From contig JBEKEK010000011.1 in NCBI GenBank assembly GCA_050013875.1, positions 23,347 through 87,346 of the forward strand: a DNA stretch of 64,000 nt. The letters are read 5' to 3'. The translations under genes were made by a program, and so were the position numbers. The notes below the pieces were generated by a model. The model worked only from the letters and a program-made list of their open reading frames with translations, was not told the DNA's origin and did not search any database. The DNA is from Trebonia sp050013875 (GTDB taxonomy: Bacteria > Actinomycetota > Actinomycetes > Streptosporangiales > Streptosporangiaceae). Shown here one piece after another: positions 57,065-64,000 of this stretch (position 1 is its first letter; every line of letters begins with the position of its first letter).

Positions 57065-58476
57065 ACGAATACGTTCTCGACGGCCGGTATGCGCTAGTTG
57101 AGCGGATCGCGACCGGCGGCATGGGCGAGGTCTGGCGAGGCAGTGACCAGATCCTCGGCCGCCCGGTCGCGATTAAAATGCTGTCCGCCATGCACGCGGA
57201 GGACGAGCAGTTCCGCGCTCGCTTCCGCGCCGAGGCGCGCTTCGCGTCATCGCTCTCGCACCCCGGTATCACCCGGGTCTTCGACTACGGCGAGCACAGC
57301 CCGCTCGGCGGCCCCTACCTGGTCATGGAGCTGGTGGACGGCCAGCCGCTGTCAGAGATCATCGAGCGGTACGGCAGGCTCGACCCCAACGTCGTGCTCG
57401 ACATCGTCGCCCAGGCGGCCCGCGCGCTTGACATCGCCCACCAGGCGGGCATCGTGCACCGGGACATCAAGCCGGGCAACCTGCTGATCATGGCCGACGG
57501 CACGACCAAGATCACCGACTTCGGCATCGCCAAGGCCAACTCGCTGCAGGCGATGCAGCTGACCGCGACCGGCATCGTGATGGGCACCGCGCTGTACGTG
57601 TCGCCGGAGCAGGCGACCGGATCGCCGCTGACCGGCTCGTCCGACGTGTACTCGCTCGGTGTCGTCGCCTTCGAGTGCCTGTCCGGCGAACCGCCGTTCA
57701 TGGCCGACCAGCCGCTGGCGATCGCGATCATGCACAAGCATGACCCCGTGCCTGCCCTCCCGCCTGATGTGCCGCGCCCGGTGGCCGATCTGGTGTACAC
57801 GATGCTGGCGAAGTCCCCGGACGGCCGCCCGGAGACGGCGCAGCACGTCGCCGACCGGGCCGAGATCATTCGCGAGGCCCGGAGCCGCTCCGGGTACACC
57901 GGGCCGATCACCGCGGACCTGCCGGTGGTGCCGAACTTTCCGCCCGCCGATGGTGACGATTTCTTTGACGACGATCCGGAACGCTCCGGTGGTTCCCGCC
58001 CAAGCCGCCGGGCTCTGCTGCTCGCGGGGGCCGGCCTGGCCGCCTGCGGGATCATCGCGCTTATCGCGATCCTGCTCACCAGCAGCACGACCCCGACCGC
58101 GAGCACGACAGGAAAGACGGGAAAGCCGACGTCCACCGGTCAGACCACAGTGGCGACGCCCACCACCGCCTCGGTGCCGGCAACCACGGCCGGCGGTAAC
58201 GGCACAGGGACTAATCTAGGATCAGCATCGAAGACCCCTCGCGCGAGCAAGTCGGCCGGCCCGACATCGAGCGGACGGCAGTCTCCGACGCCAACGCAGT
58301 CCGAGCCGTCAAGGAGCACATCCCCCTCTGCGTCGGCCACAAGCAGCTCGCCGAACCCCACCGGATCGGCGACAACGAGCCCAACGGTGTCGACGACGCC
58401 GACGACGCCGACGAGTACCACACCGACCGGAGTGCCGACTTCGATCGGCCCGGCGGCCGGCAGTACAGAGGGGTGA
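57061..58476 (+). CDS. pknA: Serine/threonine protein kinase PknA
   Basis: The 471-residue kinase has all subdomains: GRYALVERIATGGMGEVWRG (Gly-rich loop), VAIKML (Lys), HRDIKPGNLL (catalytic loop), ITDFGIAKA (DFG) and GTALYVSPEQATG (P+1 region). A membrane helix lies at ~318-340, followed by an extracellular Thr/Ser/Pro-rich tail of ~130 residues without PASTA domains, longer than the mycobacterial PknA tail. GTG start overlapping the pbpA stop. It phosphorylates division and cell-wall factors. Confidence 0.93.
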   Translation: MNEYVLDGRYALVERIATGGMGEVWRGSDQILGRPVAIKMLSAMHAEDEQFRARFRAEARFASSLSHPGITRVFDYGEHSPLGGPYLVMELVDGQPLSEIIERYGRLDPNVVLDIVAQAARALDIAHQAGIVHRDIKPGNLLIMADGTTKITDFGIAKANSLQAMQLTATGIVMGTALYVSPEQATGSPLTGSSDVYSLGVVAFECLSGEPPFMADQPLAIAIMHKHDPVPALPPDVPRPVADLVYTMLAKSPDGRPETAQHVADRAEIIREARSRSGYTGPITADLPVVPNFPPADGDDFFDDDPERSGGSRPSRRALLLAGAGLAACGIIALIAILLTSSTTPTASTTGKTGKPTSTGQTTVATPTTASVPATTAGGNGTGTNLGSASKTPRASKSAGPTSSGRQSPTPTQSEPSRSTSPSASATSSSPNPTGSATTSPTVSTTPTTPTSTTPTGVPTSIGPAAGSTEG

Positions 58477-58512
58477 CACTTCGATGCAGGGTGGTTTGGA
58501 AGAGTGCGTGAC

Positions 58513-60393
58513 ATGACACAGCCCCGGCTGCTCGGTGACCGTTACGAGCTAGAAGGCGTCGTTGGACGGGGCGGCATGGCAGAGGTCTACCGGGCACGGG
58601 ACCTCCGCCTTGACCGCGTGGTCGCGATTAAGACTCTCCGCGCCGATCTCGCACGGGATCAGACCTTCCAGGCGCGGTTCCGCCGCGAAGCGCAATCCGC
58701 CGCGTCGTTGAACAACCCGTCGATCGTTGCGGTGTACGACACCGGCGAGGACATGTCGACCGGGACGCCGATCCCGTTCATCGTGATGGAGTTCGTGGAC
58801 GGCAAGACCGTCAGGGAGCTGCTGAACGAGGGCCACCGGCTGCTGCCAGAACGCACCCTGGAGATCGTCTCCGGTGTGCTCCGCGCCCTTGAGTACAGCC
58901 ACCAGGCCGGCATCGTGCACCGGGACATCAAGCCGGGGAACGTGATGGTCACCAGGAACGGTGACATCAAGGTCATGGACTTCGGCATTGCCCGCGCTAT
59001 GAGCGACGCGCAGGCCACGATGACGCAGACCGCGCAGGTCATCGGCACCGCGCAGTATCTCTCGCCCGAGCAGGCGCGCGGTGAGCGGGTGGACACCCGT
59101 TCCGACCTGTACTCCACCGGCTGCCTGATGTACGAGCTGCTGGTCGGACGGCCGCCGTTTACCGGCGACTCCCCGGTTGCTATCGCTTACCAGCACGTGC
59201 GGGAGAACCCGATCCCGCCGTCCCGGCTCGACCCCGAGCTCCCGCCGTGGGCGGACGCGATCGTGCTCAAGGCGATGGCCAAGTCGCCCAACGACCGGTA
59301 CCAGACCGCCGCCGAGATGAACGCCGACATCCAGCGCGCCGCTTCCGGCATGCAGGTGGCCGCGGCCTATCAGCAGCCGACCCGGGCCGACTACTACGAC
59401 TATCAGCAGCGCACCCAGCGGATGGGGCCGCAGACGGCGATGGGCCCCGGCATGGCGCCGACCACCGTCTCGCAGTACCCGCAGGGCGGCTACCCGCCCG
59501 ACTATCAGCAGGGCTACAACGGCGGCGGCTACGACAACGGCGACAACGAGCAGCGCGGCGGCGGCCGCCGCTGGATCGCCTGGGTCATTGCCGGGGTCGT
59601 GGTGCTCGCCGCGATCATCGCGGCCGTCCTCGTGCTGCACGGCAGCGGCAGCGGCGCCTACGTCCCGACCGGTCTGAACGGCGAACCGCAGGCCACCGCG
59701 GTCGCCCAGATCAAGGCCGCGGGCCTGGTGCCGAGCGTGCATCAGCAGACCGACGCCAACGTCAACAAGGGCCTCGTGATCAGCACCGACCCGGGCAGCG
59801 GCTCAAGCATCGCCAAGGGCGGCACGGTTACCGTCAACGTCTCCCTCGGCGCCGGCACCATCCTGCTGCCCAGTGATCTCAGCGGCCAGCCGGCGACCTC
59901 TGTCGCGTCGCAGCTGCAGTCCCTCGGATTCACTAACGTCACGGAGACGACCGACGCGACGTCGACACAGCAATCGGGAGACGTGGACCACGTCACCCCG
60001 ACCCCTGGCCAGAAGTACGCCGCGGGCACACAGATCACGCTGTACGTCTCCGGTGGCGGCATCCAGGTGCCCAACGTCTCCAACGGCACGGAAAGCTACC
60101 AGGAGGCACAGCAGATCCTCCAGGGCGACGGGTTCATGGTGACGCTCTCTTCCATCCCCGCGACATCGGGGACGTATGCACCGGGAGTCGTCTACAACCA
60201 GAACCCGCCCGCGGGCACCGTGAAGCCAAAGGGCAGCAACGTGCAGATCTTCTATCAGCCGCTGAACTCGACGCCCACCCCGTCCGCGTCCGTCACCCCG
60301 ACTACCACGCCGACGGCGACGACGACGCCCACCACCGGCACGACGCCGACAGGTACCCCGACGAGCACCCCGACGGGTACCCCCACCTCCTGA
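58513..60393 (+). CDS. pknB: Serine/threonine protein kinase PknB with PASTA domains
   Basis: The 626-residue receptor kinase has GDRYELEGVVGRGGMAEVYRA, VAIKTL, HRDIKPGNVMV, VMDFGIARA and GTAQYLSPEQARG, a membrane helix (~350-375), three PASTA domains outside (starting near YVPTGLNGEP, ILLPSDLSGQ and IQVPNVSNGT) and a Thr/Pro-rich C-terminal tail. PASTA domains sense muropeptides. Mycobacterial PknB has four PASTA domains, so one fewer here. ATG 58513 is chosen (GGAAGA nine bases before); a GTG at 58504 is possible. Confidence 0.95.
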   Translation: MTQPRLLGDRYELEGVVGRGGMAEVYRARDLRLDRVVAIKTLRADLARDQTFQARFRREAQSAASLNNPSIVAVYDTGEDMSTGTPIPFIVMEFVDGKTVRELLNEGHRLLPERTLEIVSGVLRALEYSHQAGIVHRDIKPGNVMVTRNGDIKVMDFGIARAMSDAQATMTQTAQVIGTAQYLSPEQARGERVDTRSDLYSTGCLMYELLVGRPPFTGDSPVAIAYQHVRENPIPPSRLDPELPPWADAIVLKAMAKSPNDRYQTAAEMNADIQRAASGMQVAAAYQQPTRADYYDYQQRTQRMGPQTAMGPGMAPTTVSQYPQGGYPPDYQQGYNGGGYDNGDNEQRGGGRRWIAWVIAGVVVLAAIIAAVLVLHGSGSGAYVPTGLNGEPQATAVAQIKAAGLVPSVHQQTDANVNKGLVISTDPGSGSSIAKGGTVTVNVSLGAGTILLPSDLSGQPATSVASQLQSLGFTNVTETTDATSTQQSGDVDHVTPTPGQKYAAGTQITLYVSGGGIQVPNVSNGTESYQEAQQILQGDGFMVTLSSIPATSGTYAPGVVYNQNPPAGTVKPKGSNVQIFYQPLNSTPTPSASVTPTTTPTATTTPTTGTTPTGTPTSTPTGTPTS

Positions 60394-60415
60394 TCGCACC
60401 TTCAACCAGCGGTCA

Positions 60416-60447
60416 GGGGTCAGCCCCACCGTCCATGAGCTTTTTTT
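60416..60447 (+). terminator. Possible terminator after pknB
   Basis: GGGG-TCAG-CCCC (60416-60427) forms a short stem, and a run of seven T follows at 60441-60447. The spacer between them is longer than ideal. Confidence 0.35.
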
Positions 60448-60562
60448 GGCCCGCCAGTGCACTACGCTTACCCCGAAACAGGCGCAGTGCCAGCAATAGA
60501 AGCAGTGTTAGCCCGGGGATCGTCCCCGGTGTCTTCGCAGTCCCCCGAGCAGGAGGTTCGCG

Positions 60563-60817
60563 GTGCCCAAGTCCCGCGTCCGGAAGAAGCCGGTCTACAC
60601 GCCGCCAGCGGCGGCGGTGTCGAAGAGGCGCGCGGTCAGCCCGCCGTGGCTAGTGCCCACGATGATCGTGTCCCTGCTGGCGGGGCTGGCCTGGATCGCG
60701 CTCTACTACGTCACCCAGGCCGACATGCCCGGGCTGAGCTCGCTCGGCGGCTGGAACCTGGTCTGCGGTTTCGCGCTGATCGTGGTCGGCGTGGTCCTAG
60801 CCACCAGATGGCACTGA
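60563..60817 (+). CDS. crgA: Cell division protein CrgA
   Basis: The 84-residue product is typical of CrgA: basic N-terminus (PKSRVRKKPVYTPP), two membrane helices (LVPTMIVSLLAGLAWIALYYV and WNLVCGFALIVVGVVLAT) with the DMPGLSSLGGWN connecting loop. CrgA coordinates septum formation and binds FtsZ, FtsI and other divisome proteins in actinobacteria. GTG start with AGGAGG seven bases upstream. Confidence 0.93.
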   Translation: MPKSRVRKKPVYTPPAAAVSKRRAVSPPWLVPTMIVSLLAGLAWIALYYVTQADMPGLSSLGGWNLVCGFALIVVGVVLATRWH

Positions 60818-60829
60818 GGTCACCCAGAC

Positions 60830-60943
60830 CTGTCACCCACGCCAACGACACCACTAGGGCCTGCCACCTACGCCAACGACCCAATGGCGCCTGTCACCTA
60901 CGCCAACGACACTAGTGGGGGATGTCGTTGGCGTAACCGACAG
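60830..60943. repeat. Three direct and one inverted 20-bp repeat, forming a hairpin
   Basis: Direct copies of CTGTCACCTACGCCAACGAC (with 1-2 changes) lie at 60830-60849, 60861-60880 and 60891-60910; an inverted copy at 60924-60943 pairs with the third to give a ~20-base-pair imperfect stem with a 13-base loop. It separates convergent crgA and rhomboid genes, so it probably also terminates transcription. The multiple left arms could form alternative hairpins. Confidence 0.75.
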
Positions 60944-60989
60944 GGCGCTTGAGCGGCGGCTCCGCGCTCTTGAGCGGCAACTCCGCGCT

Positions 60990-61928
60990 TTAGAAGCCCG
61001 CCGACTGGCTGAACTCGGCGGTTAGGTGGTTGGATCTGAGCACGACGATCACGATCATGATGGCGAGCACGGCGACGGCCGCCCCGGCCTGGATGAGGAC
61101 CCGGTTCTTGCGCGGCGCGTAGGCGAAGGCGGCGGTGACGATCGCCCCGACGATCAGGCCGCCGATGTGATCCTGCCAGGCGATCGTGGTGCGGTAGAGG
61201 AAGCTGAACGCCAGGTTGATCCCGATCAGCACCAGGATCCCCCGGCTGTCGAGCTGCAGCCGCCTCGACACCACGAACCAGGCGGCGAAGAGGCCGTAAA
61301 TCGCGCCGCTGGCGCCGAGCGCGAGCTCATTCGACGGGCCGATAAGGAAAAAGGCGACGCCGCCGCCGATCGCGCTGAGCAGGTAGACCGCGAGGAACCG
61401 GGTCCGGCCGAGCAACTGCTCAAGGGCCGGCCCGACCGCGAACAGCGCCCAGAGGTTGAACGCGATGTCGAGGAAGCCGAGGCTGCCGACCGGCGGCAGG
61501 AACGCCGACGTGATCAGCCGGTACCACTGGCCTGCGGCGATGCCCTGAAACGGGCCGTTCACGCTCGTCGTCGCGTACCCGAGCAGACCCCAGTCGGTGG
61601 CGATGTTCGGGCTGAAGCGCTCGACGATGTACAGCAGCACGTTCAGAGCGATCAGGGTCCACGTGACGGTCGCGGTGCGCGCGGGCCTGCCACCGAAGAC
61701 GGTCGTCGGCCGCCTGGTGGTCTTGCCCGCGCCGCTCACGCAGTCCACACACTGCTGCCCGACCGCCGCCGCACGCAGGCAGTCGGGGCAGGCGTGACGA
61801 CCACACCGGACGCAGGAGACCCAGGTTTCCCGGCCTGGATGCCGGTAACAGGTGGGCGGGGCCTCCTGGCCGTAAGGGGGGCTCGGCTGGTCCTGCCCGT
61901 AGGGACCCGGCTGGTCCGGCGTGGTCAT
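60990..61928 (-). CDS. Rhomboid-family intramembrane serine protease with B-box-like zinc finger
   Basis: The 312-residue product starts with a Pro/Gln/Gly-rich segment, then a Cys/His zinc-finger-like region (TCYRHPGRETWVSCVRCG, CPDCLRAA, QCVDCVSGAGK) and six or seven membrane segments. Rhomboid active-site residues are visible: GASGAIYG (catalytic Ser), WQDHIGGLIVGA (His) and the FNLWALFAVG stretch with Asn. Cleaves membrane proteins within the bilayer. It is a common neighbour of crgA and the cyclophilin gene in actinomycetes. Confidence 0.92.
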   Translation of the reverse strand: MTTPDQPGPYGQDQPSPPYGQEAPPTCYRHPGRETWVSCVRCGRHACPDCLRAAAVGQQCVDCVSGAGKTTRRPTTVFGGRPARTATVTWTLIALNVLLYIVERFSPNIATDWGLLGYATTSVNGPFQGIAAGQWYRLITSAFLPPVGSLGFLDIAFNLWALFAVGPALEQLLGRTRFLAVYLLSAIGGGVAFFLIGPSNELALGASGAIYGLFAAWFVVSRRLQLDSRGILVLIGINLAFSFLYRTTIAWQDHIGGLIVGAIVTAAFAYAPRKNRVLIQAGAAVAVLAIMIVIVVLRSNHLTAEFSQSAGF

Positions 61929-61945
61929 CGGGGGGCTGCCGTCGT

Positions 61946-62464
61946 CTAGTCGCGCTGGATGGTGACGGACTCAAGCACCACGGCGGGGTTGGGGCGGTCG
62001 CCGGGGACGGTCTGCACGCGGCTGATCTTGTCGACCACGTCGGCACCGTCGATGACCTCACCGAAGATGGTGTGCTTGCCGTTGAGCCACGGCGTCGCCC
62101 CGACGGTGATGAAGAACTGCGAGCCGTTGGTGCCGGGGCCCGCGTTGGCCATCGCCAGCAGGTACGGCTTGTCGAACCGCAGGTCAGGATGGATCTCGTC
62201 GGCGAACTTGTAGCCCGGGCCGCCGGTGCCGGTGCCCAGCGGGTCACCGCCCTGGATCATGAAGCCCGCGATCACCCGGTGGAAGATCGTGCCGTCGTAC
62301 AGCTTGTCCTTGGTGGTGGCCCGGGTCTCCGGGTTCGTCCACTCCCGGCCGCCCTCAGCGAGTTCCACGAAGTTCCGCACGGTCTTCGGCGCGTGGTCAG
62401 GGAACAGCCGGACAGTGACCGTCCCCTGCGTCGTCGTCAGCGTCGCGGTCAGCGTTTCGGTCAT
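61946..62464 (-). CDS. ppiA: Peptidyl-prolyl cis-trans isomerase, cyclophilin type
   Basis: The 172-residue cyclophilin starts at ATG 62464 with CGGAG seven bases upstream; the open frame extends far upstream but that part is antisense to the repeat-protein gene. Catalytic-site motifs: GTIFHRVIAGFMIQGGDPLG (Arg, Phe), NGSQFFITVGATPWLNGKHTIFGEV (Gln-Phe-Phe, Trp, His). Cytoplasmic, as no signal is present. It assists protein folding. It lies 17 bases upstream of the rhomboid gene on the same strand. Confidence 0.93.
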   Translation of the reverse strand: MTETLTATLTTTQGTVTVRLFPDHAPKTVRNFVELAEGGREWTNPETRATTKDKLYDGTIFHRVIAGFMIQGGDPLGTGTGGPGYKFADEIHPDLRFDKPYLLAMANAGPGTNGSQFFITVGATPWLNGKHTIFGEVIDGADVVDKISRVQTVPGDRPNPAVVLESVTIQRD

Positions 62465-62666
62465 TACGTGACTCCGGTTCATCTCCAGGCCGGGCGATCC
62501 GACCTGTCTCACATTCACCGTACCGGGTGCGACGCAATGTCTCTTCGACCGCGACCCAATGTCACTTCGGGCGCCACCCAATGTGGGTTCCAGGCGGGCC
62601 CTGATGATTGAAGCCGATGCCCCGGGGAACCTTGTCTCACCGAGAGACAGACAAGGGGGCAGAATC

Positions 62667-63596
62667 GTGTTCTTGACAAAGTCACGCAAAGCCAATCTCG
62701 ATGCCAACGACGCGGCCGCCCGGGCTCGCGCAGCCGGCAAGGCCGCCCAGGTAGCGGCGCAGAACGCAGCACACGCTGCCCGCGCCGCCGCCGCGGCCGC
62801 CCAGGCGACGGCGCAGAACGCCGCGCAGAAATCACAGGCCGCCGCGCAGAACGCCGCGCAGAAATCACAGGCCGCCGCGCAGAACGCCACGGCCGCCGCC
62901 CAGAACGCCGCGCAGAAATCACAGGCGGCCGCGCAGAACGCCGCGCACAAGTCACAGGAAGTCGCGCAGAAGTCCACCGCTGTCGCGCAGAACGCCGGCA
63001 ACACCGCCCAGACGACGGCGGCCGGCGTGACCAAGCAGGTCCAGCAGCGCGTATTCACAGCTCGCAAGTGGGCCGCGCCGAAGCTGGAAAGCGTCGCCGA
63101 CTACGCCACCGGGACGGTCGCGCCGACCGTCTCCTCGGCGCTGCATAACACCGCTGACTACGCCGCCGGGACGGTCGCGCCGACCGTGTCCTCAGCGCTG
63201 CGGAACACCGCCGCGCAGGTCCGTCCGGCCGAGCCGGTGAGCCCGGCCAAGCGGCGGATGAGCTCGGCCCTTACCTGGTCGCTGCTTGGCGCCGCTCTCG
63301 TCGCCGCCGCGGGCGCGGTGACCGCGCTGGTCCGTTACCGGCAGCAGCGCGCGGCAACGGCCGTCGACAGCGAGATGGCCGACGGCGCACTCGGCGACAC
63401 GGTGACGGACGAAGCGAGCATGCCGGCCGGCCCGACCTCGGCCGTCCCGACGGCGACCACGCCCAAGCCCGCCGCACCGAAGCCGGCCGAGCCCACCGTC
63501 CCGGCCGGCCAGGCCAGCCCGAGTGGATCGGCCAACCAGACCGACACCGTCACTGATGCCTCGGTGAATGGGCACGCCAACACGAGCGGGTGGTAA
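62667..63596 (+). CDS. Alanine-rich 11-mer-repeat membrane protein (DUF5324-like)
   Basis: GTG start with GGGGGC seven bases upstream, giving 309 residues. Residues ~15-110 consist of tandem 11-residue repeats of the pattern AAQNAAQKSQA, predicting a long amphipathic helix; the DNA shows near-exact 33-base repeats (62811-62876 and after). A pair of imperfect copies around YATGTVAPTVSSALHNTAD follows, then a membrane helix (SALTWSLLGAALVAAAGAVTALVRY at ~205-230) and an Ala/Pro/Thr-rich tail. Its place beside ppiA and its composition resemble Streptomyces DUF5324 proteins. Function unknown; surface or chromosome-associated helix is possible. Confidence 0.7.
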   Translation: MFLTKSRKANLDANDAAARARAAGKAAQVAAQNAAHAARAAAAAAQATAQNAAQKSQAAAQNAAQKSQAAAQNATAAAQNAAQKSQAAAQNAAHKSQEVAQKSTAVAQNAGNTAQTTAAGVTKQVQQRVFTARKWAAPKLESVADYATGTVAPTVSSALHNTADYAAGTVAPTVSSALRNTAAQVRPAEPVSPAKRRMSSALTWSLLGAALVAAAGAVTALVRYRQQRAATAVDSEMADGALGDTVTDEASMPAGPTSAVPTATTPKPAAPKPAEPTVPAGQASPSGSANQTDTVTDASVNGHANTSGW

Positions 63597-63711
63597 AGAC
63601 GGGCCGCACGTGGCGTGACGTGATGCTTTAAGCCTCCTGTCCTATTGACACTGTGCGGATGCACGTTCATTTTTTAATAGAGGTCCGAAGTCCCACTCCG
63701 GGAGGAACGTC

Positions 63712-63936
63712 ATGGCTGGGTGGGACGAACGCATCGCGCAGTTGGAAGCCGAGTTTCCCGGGTGGCACATCTGGCGGTCGAATGCCGACCGCTGGTGGGC
63801 CACCCGGACCGGCCCGGTCCTGCGCCGTGAGGACCTCGGCACCCGGCGCGTCATGACGGTCGACGCGGACGACCCGGGTGCCCTGCGGGACCAGCTAACC
63901 GCACAGGCGGCGCTGGACCGGGAAATCACCGGCTGA
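63712..63936 (+). CDS. Small hypothetical protein, 74 aa
   Basis: The ATG has GGGAGG six bases upstream. The 74-residue product reads MAGWDERIAQLEAEFPGWHI..., with a Trp-rich section (RWWATRTG) and a polar helical end (DPGALRDQLTAQAALDREI). It resembles small actinobacterial proteins of unknown function that carry a Trp-rich N-terminal half. No membrane segment or cysteines. No obvious partner in the remaining window. Confidence 0.65.
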   Translation: MAGWDERIAQLEAEFPGWHIWRSNADRWWATRTGPVLRREDLGTRRVMTVDADDPGALRDQLTAQAALDREITG

Positions 63937-64000
63937 CCAGGATCGGCCTCTGCACCGGGCAGTCATCGGCTGATACAGCGGGCAGTCGTTGGCTGATGCA
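63937..64000. repeat. Short imperfect repeats at window end
   Basis: A ~24-base unit containing GGGCAGTC(A/G)T(C/T)GGCTGAT(A/G)CA recurs at 63957-63977 and 63980-64000. It runs to the edge, so its extent is unknown. Confidence 0.6.

Noticed and set aside
62487..63067. Long minus-strand open frame upstream of the cyclophilin with Cys/Ala/Phe repeats
   Set aside because: It is the antisense of the 11-mer-repeat gene; the cyclophilin has its own ribosome site at 62464.

Overview
The window is very GC-rich, with start codons often GTG or TTG and near-continuous coding, and it carries actinobacterial hallmark genes: fhaA-fhaB-pstP-rodA-pbpA-pknA-pknB-crgA, bacterial proteasome activator, a galactose-oxidase-like GlxA, an EspI-like MinD protein and SigE-family ECF sigma. 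It looks like chromosome of a filamentous or soil actinomycete, near the end of the chromosome where the pknB/ftsW-type cluster normally lies. Genus cannot be fixed from sequence alone.

Layout. 0.3-2.1 kb: small membrane protein, PH-domain protein, ROK kinase. 2.2-9.5 kb (minus): SCO1 copper chaperone, small secreted protein, GlxA-like copper-radical oxidase, DPM-like glycosyltransferase, GT39-like membrane mannosyltransferase and a CslA-like processive glycosyltransferase, read here as one copper-dependent surface-glycan locus. 10.0-11.3 kb: secreted propeller-like protein. 11.3-18.8 kb: a GntR/FCD regulator divergent from a six-gene catabolic operon (VOC dioxygenase-like, HIT-like, AceE-like E1, alpha/beta hydrolase, FAD hydroxylase, amidohydrolase), whose last gene is cut off.

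18.86-29.09 kb is an accessory island and the main point of interest: a CHAT-WD40 protein (minus) divergent from a tightly packed plus-strand operon of a degenerate nucleotide-cyclase-like protein, a P-loop/HEAT protein, an SPFH-like protein, a membrane-anchored PP2C phosphatase, a tail-anchored divergent kinase and a TerY-like vWA protein. The last three form a TerY-P type phosphorylation triad; the whole looks like a regulated conflict or stress system in which the CHAT protein is the likely effector.

29.2-41 kb: tRNA-Ser(GCU), an ECF sigma frame running without a stop into an acyl-CoA ligase, a MauE-like membrane protein, an AAA ATPase, CtaG, a minisatellite region without recognisable genes, tRNA-Ser(UGA) and an EspI-like ATPase. 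40.4-50.6 kb: quinone oxidoreductase, bpa, pheA, DUF4446, glycosyltransferase, STAS antagonist, arginine deiminase (with an unusual active-site residue), anti-sigma-type ATPase, RfbE-like ABC ATPase, sensor kinase and universal stress protein. 50.8-63.9 kb: tRNA-Leu(CAG), then the cell-wall/cell-division signalling operon fhaA to pknB, crgA, and rhomboid protease, cyclophilin, an 11-mer-repeat membrane protein and a small hypothetical.

Working together: the fhaA-pknB operon couples Ser/Thr phosphorylation (PknA/PknB, reversed by PstP, read by FHA proteins) to peptidoglycan synthesis (RodA with PbpA) and septation (CrgA). The CslA/GlxA/SCO1 block plausibly makes and oxidises an extracellular polysaccharide. 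All functional calls come from reading motifs; no database search was run.
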